Positions 16,987 to 24,071 of a stretch of DNA of 33,364 bases are shown one piece after another. The notes under the pieces are model-generated. The model did no database searches and was not told the origin of the DNA. It saw only the letters and a list, made by a program, of their open reading frames with translations. Within the stretch, counting starts at the first letter, position 1. Each line of letters opens with the position of its first letter. The translations under genes were made by a program, and so were the position numbers. The stretch comes from an uncultured Clostridia bacterium (GTDB taxonomy: Bacteria > Bacillota > Clostridia > Oscillospirales > Acutalibacteraceae): positions 1 through 33,364 of the forward strand of contig CAJOLX010000013.1 in the NCBI GenBank assembly GCA_905235625.1, written 5' to 3'.

Positions 16987-17523
16987 TTATTTGCCGGTCT
17001 TCCTTTTTCTGCCTTTCACGTCTTTTCGCGGGTTGTGATTGGGATTTATGGGTTTACCGTATCTGCCCCTTTGCTTAAGCTCGTCGGTCAAAAACTTCTC
17101 TTTGGTGGCGTAAAGGCCGCACATATTTGCCCAGCCTTCGCAGTAAAGCCAATAGTAGGATTTATTTTTCTCTCTGCGCATTTTAACAAGCGGAGGGAAA
17201 TTGCACCAGATCGCCGAGGGCAGAGCGATTATAAGCAGCCAGAGCGGGCCGAGAATCATTGTCTGCACGGTGTGGCCGTATTCGTGAATTCTCGTGTCGT
17301 GACGGTGGTCGCCCGTGATATTTTTATTGATGAATATGAACATTCCGAGCGAAACGCCGCCGAAATTCTTTTTGTCAATATAGGTGACGAGCGCATTGTG
17401 AAACCACTCGCTCTCGCTGCCCTTGATTTTGTAAACGGCAAGCATGCAAAGGCCTATGATATTCTGAATGAGGCCGTATGTGAACTGCCAGAAGTAAAAC
17501 AGGATTTTTTTAATTATTTTCAT
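16987..17523 (-). CDS. Membrane protein with HEYGH metalloprotease-like motif
   Basis: A 178-residue protein. A hydrophobic N-terminal segment (about 5-32) and a second one after the motif (about 90-108) suggest membrane attachment. Between them, RIHEYGHTVQ gives an HExxH zinc motif (His80, Glu81, His84). A downstream Glu in CEGWANMCG could be the third ligand, as in gluzincin or minigluzincin folds. The tail is very basic (RKDVKGRKRKTGK). Proteolytic activity is not established. It sits 39 bp after truB and 17 bp before DUF4364 in the same operon. Confidence 0.7.
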   Translation of the reverse strand: MKIIKKILFYFWQFTYGLIQNIIGLCMLAVYKIKGSESEWFHNALVTYIDKKNFGGVSLGMFIFINKNITGDHRHDTRIHEYGHTVQTMILGPLWLLIIALPSAIWCNFPPLVKMRREKNKSYYWLYCEGWANMCGLYATKEKFLTDELKQRGRYGKPINPNHNPRKDVKGRKRKTGK

Positions 17524-17562
17524 ATTATTTCCTCCGCTTTGACCGTCGCCTTTTGCGGCGGC

Positions 17563-18450
17563 TTATATTTCATTAAAAACTCTTTCAACCTTCAGCGAAT
17601 CGCCGTCGTTGTTGCCGATGCCGAGAAACTCGCCCGACGGAGCGTAAACTCTGTAATATCCCGCCGCTCCGCAGTCTTTGAGCCTTTCGAGCGACAGCTC
17701 GCCGCCGTTGTGAAATCTTATTGCCTGCGCTCCGGTAACGGTGAGCGCCGGATATTTTTTGAGAGCAAAATCCGTGGGCAAAATCTTTTGTCTGAGCGCT
17801 TCTTTGCCTTCTTCGTCGTCAAAATCGGGCAAATCCGCCGCCTGCTCAATGGTGAATCCGTTCGCCTTCACTCTGTTCAGCTCCGTGAGAACTGCGCCGC
17901 AGCTGAGAGCCTCGCCGAGGTCCGACACGATTGAGCGGATGTAAGTGCCGCCCGAGCATTCAACATAGAATTTATATTCATTCTCAGCGTCGCCGGGAGT
18001 TATGTCAAAAAGATAAACGAGGGCGTTCCTCTCTTCGCGCTCAATTTCAATGCCCTCGCGGGCGAGTTCATAAAGGCGTTTGCCGCCTACGGACACCGCC
18101 GAATACATGGGCGGCAGCTGAGTTATTTCGCCCTTGAACGCGCGGGAAGCGGAGAGCACGTCGTCAAAATTTGCGGCAACGGGCCTCGTTTCGAGCACCT
18201 TGCCGGTGATGTCGAGAGTGTCGGTGACAACGCCGAGGCGAAACACGCCCGTGTAAGCCTTGTTACTGTCCGGCAAAAGGCTGCAAAACCTTGTCGCGCC
18301 GCCGAGCATAACGGTCATTACCCCGGTCGCCATAGGGTCGAGCGTGCCGCTGTGACCTATCTTTTTTTCACCCAGAATTCTTCTGAGCCTCGCAACCACG
18401 CCGAATGAGGTAATGCCCTTCGGCTTGTTGATTATTACTACTCCGGTCAT
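17563..18450 (-). CDS. truB: tRNA pseudouridine(55) synthase
   Basis: Makes pseudouridine 55 in the T-loop of tRNAs. The 295 residues match the family. The catalytic block GHSGTLDPMATG carries Asp38; INKPKGITSF at the N-terminus and GGTYIRSIVSDLG further on are conserved. A C-terminal PUA-like region closes the protein. GGGGAGG lies just upstream of the ATG at 18450. It is first in a four-gene operon driven by the consensus promoter at 18471-18499. The usual rbfA/ribF neighbours are not present. Confidence 0.97.
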   Translation of the reverse strand: MTGVVIINKPKGITSFGVVARLRRILGEKKIGHSGTLDPMATGVMTVMLGGATRFCSLLPDSNKAYTGVFRLGVVTDTLDITGKVLETRPVAANFDDVLSASRAFKGEITQLPPMYSAVSVGGKRLYELAREGIEIEREERNALVYLFDITPGDAENEYKFYVECSGGTYIRSIVSDLGEALSCGAVLTELNRVKANGFTIEQAADLPDFDDEEGKEALRQKILPTDFALKKYPALTVTGAQAIRFHNGGELSLERLKDCGAAGYYRVYAPSGEFLGIGNNDGDSLKVERVFNEI

Positions 18451-18470
18451 GTCGCGCCTCCCCTGTGGAA

Positions 18471-18499
18471 ATTATATAATTTAAGGGTAAAATTGTCAA
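18471..18499 (-). promoter_or_regulatory. Perfect consensus promoter of the truB operon
   Basis: Minus strand: TTGACA (18499-18494), 17-bp spacer, TATAAT (18476-18471). The predicted leader to the truB ATG is only about 15 nt and is mostly the Shine-Dalgarno site. Confidence 0.9.
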
Positions 18500-18523
18500 T
18501 AAAAAGATACGTGGGTAGTCTGC

Positions 18524-18557
18524 AAAAAACAACAGCCTCCCCCAAGCGGAGAGGCTG
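18524..18557 (-). terminator. Terminator downstream of the decayed surface-protein fragment
   Basis: CAGCCTC (18533-18539) pairs with GAGGCTG (18551-18557). Read on the minus strand the hairpin is followed by TTGTTTTTTG. Confidence 0.85.
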
Positions 18558-18572
18558 CCGTTAAGTTAATAT

Positions 18573-19112
18573 TTAATTCTCTGCGAACGCCTGCTCTTTC
18601 ACGGGCAGCATACCGAATAATGCCCTGATAAATCCAATCAAGCGCGAGAAAAAGCCGTTGCTTACTTTTACCGTTTCGGTTTCACTTTCGGCAAGTACGT
18701 TTCCGTTTGAGTCAACAAGCTTTACCTGCACGGTGCAGTCTGCAATTGAGTGACTTACGGTGAGAGTTTCATCTATTTCACATGTGCCGACCTCTTCGCC
18801 GTTATAGAGCCAAAGCAGTTCCGCTCCGTCGGGAGCATTTGTTACATCTGCGCTGAATGTGATTGATGTAAGATATGACTCGTATCGTTCGGATTGATAG
18901 TTATGAATCGATACAATCGGCTGCGATGCAACCGGCGTGTCAATTTTCTTCCACACGGCGTAAAGCGTGGTATTCGCCGCCAGATTAAAGCTTGCGCCCG
19001 GCTGACACTGCGCCGCCGTTGCGCTCGCATTAGTCGCCCAACCGAGGAAGGCGTAACCGCTTCGTGTGGGCTTTGTGCTTGACAGCGTGATACTTCCGCT
19101 GCCAGGCTGTAA
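18573..19112 (-). pseudogene. 5'-truncated C-terminal fragment of a secreted Listeria-Bacteroides (InlB B-repeat) protein
   Basis: The 179 open codons are in the same frame as, and begin immediately after, the stop of the large secreted protein. The translation starts within an InlB-type B-repeat (ITLSSTKPTRSGYAFLGWAT ... LAANTTLYAVW), lacking that domain's usual first strand. A beta-sandwich-like segment follows (ITFSADVTNAPDGAELLWLY ... VQVKLVDSNGNVLAES), then a hydrophobic C-terminal helix (FFSRLIGFIRALFGMLP) like those ending related Clostridia surface proteins. No start codon with a ribosome site exists at its beginning; a GTG at 18956 has no good Shine-Dalgarno. It is best read as the leftover 3' end of a second surface-protein gene. 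Stop-codon readthrough or assembly error are alternatives. Confidence 0.65.
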
Positions 19113-22100
19113 TCAGCCGCCGATTACGTTTAAGAGAGCAGCTACCGGCTTAAGCATCTGGCCGAAGACCCAAGCAATCTTTCCAAAGAATGTGAGGCTG
19201 TAGGACCAGGATTCAGATTCTTTGCAAACGATGCAGACGTGCTCCTTAGTGCCGTTTCTGAATGCGGTAGCTTCTTTGGTGATATACTCTCCGCCCCAGG
19301 CATGGCCTTTTGCAGAGATAATCTCGGGAGCGGTTCCGTAGTTTCCGCATCTGTCGCACTTGGTGTAGGAGCTTTGGCCGGATTCAGCGCAGGTCGCTTC
19401 TTTCGCGGGATAAGTTGTGAACGAGTGACTTAATCTCGGAATAACGACTTTAGCCTGGGTTTCAACACCGCAAACGGTGCAAACCTTGTATTCCTTGTAT
19501 CCGTCTTCTGTGCATGTTGGTTCTTTGGCAGGAACTTTTTCTTCCTTATGGCCGAGAGCTTTTATTACTGCCTTCTCAATTATATTTTCATTACAGACAG
19601 TACAATAGGAATATGCTTTGTAACCATCTTCTGTGCAAGTAGGTTCTTTGGCAGACACTTTCTTTTCTTTATGGCCTTCTGCAGGCAACATTTTTCCTTC
19701 AAAGAATCCGCAATTAGTGCATTCTGTTCCTTTGCGACCACACTCAGTGCATGACTCGCTTGAATTCACATTTTTGTTGTTATGAGGAAGAGAAGTTGAA
19801 ATTTCATATGAATCGGGATCTATATAATCGCAACGGCTGCACTTTTTAGCTGTTATGCCATCGTTAGAACACGTTGCCTCTTTAATGTTTATCGTTTCAA
19901 ATTTATGTCCTAACTTTGGCACTTCTCCTACTTTTTCATCCTCGTGTCCGCAAGTCTTACAAATATTGGCGGTATAGCCTCCTTCAGTACATGTGGCCTT
20001 AATTGTTATTGTCTCATAATCATGTGGTTTGTCTTTCTGGATTGATTTAGAATCGTCTACATTAAGGCAGAGAATGCATTGATTAACTATTTTTCCTCCA
20101 GTTTTGCAATTAATTTCTGTAACAGGCTCTTTATCTTCAGGGATTGTTTTGCTTCCGGAAGGCATGCCTTCGTCATCGTATCTTTCAATTTCTACCCATT
20201 GACCTTCATCGTTTTTACAGATGGTAACTGTTTTATTGTTATCATCAATGTAGTATGCTGCTCTTTCATAATAATTGTGTTCGAGTTTTTTAATTGCTTC
20301 TTTTTCAAGTGGTTTCACACCATCATCAATTTTGCCTTTGACAGTATCATTACCAAGCTCTGACCAAGCCTGCTCTAAAATTTCGATTATATTTTTTGCA
20401 CTATTGTCAGCCTTGGAATTTTCCCAAAGAATTTCGGAGGCTTTGGCTGCTATTTGTTCCAATGTAAAGCCGTTGTCGCCTTCCAGATTGTTAGGAACAA
20501 ATTTTGCTTCTCCTTCCTCGGTTTTCCATGCGCCGTAATTTGTAACAGCATCGGTAAAAATCTTTTCAACATTGCTTGAAAACTCAGCTTTATTATTGCT
20601 TGCTTTTTTCGAAGCAAATGCCGAATTTATCTGCCCGGGTATATCGCAATTTTGTTTTTCTTCCTTATAACTATCGCTATAGTGGGTGCTGTCGGAATCA
20701 TTTACAACTTTAATCATTGCGCTAAGATTGCCTCTGCTGCTGATTTTAGCAACTTCATCCTTTGAAAGCCCAATGGGATAATTAAGGCAACCTTCGTTTG
20801 TACAAACTTTTATTTTGTAACCGCTTTCATCGCATGTAGGCTCCTTAGAAATAATCCACATTGACAGAGCATGCTCGCCATACTCTTTTCCTTCCCGTGT
20901 TTGAGCTTTGCCGTTCTCATTAAGTATTTCTTCGCCGCAAGCATTGCAATAAAGAGTTTCTTCGCTATAGCTTACGCATGTTGCCGGTTTGGTTTCTTTC
21001 CATTCTTCCGAAACATGGTTTTGGGGATTTATTGACAAACTTTTACTTGAAACAATAATCCCACATACGGTGCAATAACTCTGCTCTTCACCCGGTTTTA
21101 CACAAGTTGCTTCAATGGTTTTTATTTCAATGTTGTGATCTCCTTTTGGAATTGACTGTTCTTCTTTGAATTTTTCACAGTATTCACAAGTAGTGGTAAC
21201 TTTTCCTTCTTTCTCACAAGTTGCTTCCACTCTGTCATAAACAAGCTTATGTATCCCTGTTATTTTTGTCAGTTCTTCCGAAAGCTTTTTGTTGCAGTCA
21301 ATTTGATTTTTGTTGACAACAGAATTTTTTTGTTCTTCTGTCAATTTATCCCAATCATCGCCGAGTTCTTTTCCGCTTTTGTCTATATACTTGGTTTTCT
21401 TAAATTCATTGTCACTGGATTTTGCTTTACAATTTTTACATTGAAGAACAATTATTCCGGGTTTTTTATCTGAATATTTTTCACAATCATCAACTTTTTT
21501 TGATACTTCCCAATCATGCTTACAGGTTTTTTCGATTACTTTAACGTCGCTCATATCAAAAATGCCGCAAACCAAGCATTTTTTAGCTTCTTTACCGTCT
21601 TTATTACATTCTGCCTCTTGCATTATTTCATAGTTTTCGGACCATGAATGAGGTTTTAATTCTATTGCGTCGCCCTTCTTAACAAACGCATAGCAGTCTA
21701 GGCAATAAACATCGCCCTCATAGCCTTCTTTGCTGCAAGTACTTTCTGTGTTGTGCCTTTTTTCCTCAGAGTTTTTGTGGTCATGATTATAAATCATTTC
21801 AAAATTAACTGATTTATCACTTGAGAAAATTTTGTTCCAATCAGAGTATGTGCCCGAATAGTAAACAGTTTTAATTAAAGAGTCCGTAAATGCATTGGAA
21901 TCAATTGATTTAACCGATTTCGGAATAAAAATACAATCAATTTTTTCTAAATCTACAAAAGCCTTAGCTCCAATTGATTGCACACTGCCATCATCTATTG
22001 TTAAAGTGTCAATTTTTTCTGCATACTGTTTCCAAGGTAAATTATCCTGATCCTCAATGTCGGGAATATCATCTACAAAACGAAGTTCATAATGATTACC

Positions 22101-22283
22101 TTCTTCATTTTCGTCAGAATAGTAGTACCAGTAATCGCCTTTTTCATAGGGCTTTCCTTCTCTCGCATCAGCAGCGTTTGCGGTTATTAAACCTACCTGC
22201 ATGCCGATGAGCGCTCCAAAGGCCATAATGAGAGCCATTACGACCGAAAGAGCCCTTTTTGCTGATTTTTTTGCTACTTTCAT
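19113..22283 (-). CDS. Large secreted protein: BspA-like leucine-rich segment plus ~15 degenerate Cys-rich repeats
   Basis: A 1056-residue exported protein. A signal peptide (about 1-37, ending ITANAADA) is followed by a BspA-type leucine-rich segment (about 85-165, VQSIGAKAFVDLEKIDCIFIPKSVKSI...). About 15 repeats of ~35-45 residues follow, of the form ATCTEDGYKxxxxCTVCGxxxxxxVIPxxGH, each with one Cys then a CxxC pair and usually a His. A Lys/Glu-rich spacer (about 525-720) interrupts the series. The C-terminal helix FFGKIAWVFGQMLKPVAALLNVIGG is hydrophobic; no LPXTG is seen. The repeats resemble extracellular zinc-ribbon-like modules of unknown function in gut Clostridia. GAGGAGGT precedes the ATG. 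The first two thirds are visibly richer in A+T than neighbouring genes, suggesting a different origin. Confidence 0.88.
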   Translation of the reverse strand: MKVAKKSAKRALSVVMALIMAFGALIGMQVGLITANAADAREGKPYEKGDYWYYYSDENEEGNHYELRFVDDIPDIEDQDNLPWKQYAEKIDTLTIDDGSVQSIGAKAFVDLEKIDCIFIPKSVKSIDSNAFTDSLIKTVYYSGTYSDWNKIFSSDKSVNFEMIYNHDHKNSEEKRHNTESTCSKEGYEGDVYCLDCYAFVKKGDAIELKPHSWSENYEIMQEAECNKDGKEAKKCLVCGIFDMSDVKVIEKTCKHDWEVSKKVDDCEKYSDKKPGIIVLQCKNCKAKSSDNEFKKTKYIDKSGKELGDDWDKLTEEQKNSVVNKNQIDCNKKLSEELTKITGIHKLVYDRVEATCEKEGKVTTTCEYCEKFKEEQSIPKGDHNIEIKTIEATCVKPGEEQSYCTVCGIIVSSKSLSINPQNHVSEEWKETKPATCVSYSEETLYCNACGEEILNENGKAQTREGKEYGEHALSMWIISKEPTCDESGYKIKVCTNEGCLNYPIGLSKDEVAKISSRGNLSAMIKVVNDSDSTHYSDSYKEEKQNCDIPGQINSAFASKKASNNKAEFSSNVEKIFTDAVTNYGAWKTEEGEAKFVPNNLEGDNGFTLEQIAAKASEILWENSKADNSAKNIIEILEQAWSELGNDTVKGKIDDGVKPLEKEAIKKLEHNYYERAAYYIDDNNKTVTICKNDEGQWVEIERYDDEGMPSGSKTIPEDKEPVTEINCKTGGKIVNQCILCLNVDDSKSIQKDKPHDYETITIKATCTEGGYTANICKTCGHEDEKVGEVPKLGHKFETINIKEATCSNDGITAKKCSRCDYIDPDSYEISTSLPHNNKNVNSSESCTECGRKGTECTNCGFFEGKMLPAEGHKEKKVSAKEPTCTEDGYKAYSYCTVCNENIIEKAVIKALGHKEEKVPAKEPTCTEDGYKEYKVCTVCGVETQAKVVIPRLSHSFTTYPAKEATCAESGQSSYTKCDRCGNYGTAPEIISAKGHAWGGEYITKEATAFRNGTKEHVCIVCKESESWSYSLTFFGKIAWVFGQMLKPVAALLNVIGG

Positions 22284-22320
22284 CTTGAGTATTTACCTCC
22301 TCTGTTTTGTGAAAAGTTTT

Positions 22321-22412
22321 CCGAGGTTTTAAAGAACCTAACATATATAAGGCAGGCGAATGGTAGAAAGGTTAGGAACTTTTTGAAAATTTTTTAAATT
22401 TCTGAACCTCGG
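22321..22412 (-). promoter_or_regulatory. Nested inverted repeats in the leader of the large secreted protein gene
   Basis: CCGAGGTT (22321-22328) pairs with AACCTCGG (22405-22412), enclosing CCTAAC (22337-22342) with GTTAGG (22371-22376). The structure ends about 37 bp upstream of the start codon at 22283, so it would lie in the mRNA leader if transcription starts beyond 22412. A-T-rich sequence fills the loops. Confidence 0.5.
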
Positions 22413-22569
22413 ACAGCCACGATGTGATTATTTATGATAGCTTGCTGCGACACATACAGAGCCCATATAAAGCCCGCAAAACTTGACAAATAGAAAGATA
22501 TGCAAAACTGCAATTCTATTCAAAAATTTTTAAATTTTTTTGAAATTTACGAAAATTCGGACCTCTTTT

Positions 22570-22585
22570 ATAACTAAATGGTTAT
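22570..22585. promoter_or_regulatory. Operator-like palindrome, copy 1
   Basis: ATAACTAAATGGTTAT: ATAAC/GTTAT arms around a six-base centre. It differs by one base from the copy at 22626-22641, 56 bp away, and lies upstream of the XRE promoter. Confidence 0.7.
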
Positions 22586-22610
22586 AATTTCTGCAATAAT
22601 ATCACAAAAA

Positions 22611-22619
22611 TGCTACAAT
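22611..22619 (+). promoter_or_regulatory. Extended -10 promoter of the XRE gene
   Basis: TGCTACAAT between the two operator copies; only a weak -35 (CTGCAA, 22591-22596) sits 17 bp upstream. The second operator covers the expected start point. Confidence 0.6.
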
Positions 22620-22625
22620 GTCAAT

Positions 22626-22641
22626 ATAACTAAACGGTTAT
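22626..22641. promoter_or_regulatory. Operator-like palindrome, copy 2
   Basis: ATAACTAAACGGTTAT, overlapping the predicted transcription start and ending at the Shine-Dalgarno of the XRE gene. This is a typical position for autorepression. Confidence 0.7.
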
Positions 22642-22654
22642 GGAGGAAAAAGAA

Positions 22655-22861
22655 ATGGGTTATTACCGCCGCCTTCGGGATTTGCGGGAAGATAACGATT
22701 TGACTCAGCAGCAGGTAGCGGAATATCTGCACATGAAGCAGCCGCAATACAACCGTTATGAGCGAGGGCTGCGCGACCTTCCTTCGGATGTAATTATTGC
22801 GCTTGCGAGGCTTTACAAAACCTCCGCCGATTATATTTTGGAGCTCAGTGACGAGCCTTGA
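22655..22861 (+). CDS. Small XRE-family helix-turn-helix regulator
   Basis: A 68-residue DNA-binding protein consisting of one Cro/CI-type HTH: LRDLREDNDLTQQQVAEYL, MKQPQYNRYERG (recognition helix) and the closing helices through LARLYKTSADYILEL. No effector domain is present. The ATG at 22655 is chosen because GGAGG at 22642-22646 gives correct spacing; the in-frame ATG at 22640 precedes that site. Two copies of a 16-bp palindrome flank its promoter, so it probably represses itself. It is divergent from the large secreted-protein gene and could control it as well. A terminator follows within 1 bp, making it monocistronic. Confidence 0.92.
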   Translation: MGYYRRLRDLREDNDLTQQQVAEYLHMKQPQYNRYERGLRDLPSDVIIALARLYKTSADYILELSDEP

Positions 22862-22897
22862 CGCCTTGGATTTCTGACGAAAATCAAGGCGTTTTTT
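22862..22897 (+). terminator. Terminator of the XRE gene
   Basis: CGCCTT (22862-22867) pairs with AAGGCG (22886-22891), with inner GGATTT/AAAATC pairing, followed by T6. Confidence 0.9.
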
Positions 22898-22984
22898 ATT
22901 GCCTGCCGAACGCTGGAATGAAAAACCGATTATCATTTTTAAATTGATTATCTCCGCCCCGCTTAAAATTCCGTTATGGTTTAC

Positions 22985-23013
22985 TTGAAACGGCGGGAAA
23001 AATATGGTAGCAT
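22985..23013 (+). promoter_or_regulatory. Promoter of the PAP2-MFS operon
   Basis: TTGAAA (22985-22990), 17-bp spacer, TAGCAT (23008-23013) with a TGG extended -10. It overlaps the in-frame ATG at 23004, which therefore cannot be the start. Confidence 0.75.
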
Positions 23014-23048
23014 ATATTCATATTATTTGCGGGAGGAGCAAAGCGTAT

Positions 23049-24044
23049 ATGGAAAAAAAGAAAAAGGTAATCGCCTCGCTGGTTTCCTTTGCCGTTATAT
23101 TTGCGGCGCTTTTGCTTATTGCAACATTTTTTGATTTGCAGATAAGCCGTTTTCTGACCAAAGGAATTCTTGAGCCGGGAATGTATGACACAAACAATTC
23201 TTTCGGCGCGTTTTTTGAAATAGTCGGCGACAGCCCGGTGGAAATAATGCTCGCTTTCGCGATAGACATTATTTTCGTTTACGCTTTTCGCTTCAAAGAG
23301 GGAGCGGCAAAGAAGGTTTTGCTTATAATATCGGGCATTTTCTCCGTCGTGCCCGGATTTGTGCTGAGCCTTATCGTGTTTGACAGAGTAAAGCCCCACG
23401 TTCTTTACGGCGTTGACGCAGAGCTTGCGACCGGCGCTTATCTTCAGCTCACCTATCTTTTCTTCGGCGTTGCTTTCGCCGTGCTCGGCATTCTTGCGGT
23501 GAATAATTTCTCGGATGAATCCATAAAGAAGCTGCTGCGCTTTGCTGTGGCGACCATAGTATTCGCCGCCGTTTCGACGATTGCGATAAATCTGGGCATT
23601 AAAGAAATTTTCGGCAGAATGCGCTTCAGAGCCATGAACGTTAATCCCGACGACGAGACGATAGGCTTCGCGGCTTATTCCCGCTGGTATGAGATAAAGG
23701 GTCACACGGTGAGCGACGAAACGATGATGAAGGCTTTCGGCCACACGGACGCCAACAAATCCTTCCCGAGCGGTCACACCGGAGCAGCAGGCACGTCCTA
23801 TGCGCTTATTATGCTTAATTCCGTTTTGAAGCCTCAAAAGAAGAGCGTGAGAGCGGCGATGTGGATTTTGCCCGTTACGTTCACGGGGCTCGTTGCCCTC
23901 AGCAGAATCATGGTCGGCGCTCACTTTATGAGCGACGTGCTCATGGGCGGCACGCTCTCGTTCGTGCTCATGATAATCGCAAGAGAAATAATCGTTTTAA
24001 AAGGCGAAAATTTAAAGGCGCTTAAATCGGGCGGCAAGAAATAA
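23049..24044 (+). CDS. PAP2-family membrane phosphatase
   Basis: A 331-residue integral membrane protein with about seven hydrophobic segments, larger than the usual ~200-residue bacterial PAP2 proteins. The three acid-phosphatase motifs are KEIFGRMRFR (motif 1, with Arg-Phe in place of Arg-Pro), SFPSGHTGAAG (motif 2) and SRIMVGAHFMSDVLMGG (motif 3, catalytic His and Asp). Substrates in the family are lipid phosphates such as phosphatidate, undecaprenyl diphosphate or phosphatidylglycerophosphate; which applies here is not clear. The start at 23049 is preceded by GGGAGGAG. It is followed after 27 bp by an MFS gene on the same transcript. Confidence 0.92.
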   Translation: MEKKKKVIASLVSFAVIFAALLLIATFFDLQISRFLTKGILEPGMYDTNNSFGAFFEIVGDSPVEIMLAFAIDIIFVYAFRFKEGAAKKVLLIISGIFSVVPGFVLSLIVFDRVKPHVLYGVDAELATGAYLQLTYLFFGVAFAVLGILAVNNFSDESIKKLLRFAVATIVFAAVSTIAINLGIKEIFGRMRFRAMNVNPDDETIGFAAYSRWYEIKGHTVSDETMMKAFGHTDANKSFPSGHTGAAGTSYALIMLNSVLKPQKKSVRAAMWILPVTFTGLVALSRIMVGAHFMSDVLMGGTLSFVLMIIAREIIVLKGENLKALKSGGKK

Positions 24045-24071
24045 CCGGAGGAAAGGGGAAGGGCGATTTTT

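Noticed and set aside
17035-17934. 299-codon plus-strand frame across the HExxH and truB genes
   Set aside because: It spans two well-supported minus-strand genes and has no motif or ribosome site.
19113-19115. Selenocysteine or programmed readthrough at the TGA joining the surface protein and its tail
   Set aside because: The TGA is followed by T, no selenocysteine-type stem-loop was evident, and the tail begins inside a truncated domain, which fits decay better.
23004-23048. Longer start for the PAP2 gene at 23004
   Set aside because: The ATG lies inside the predicted promoter (22985-23013); GGGAGGAG supports 23049.
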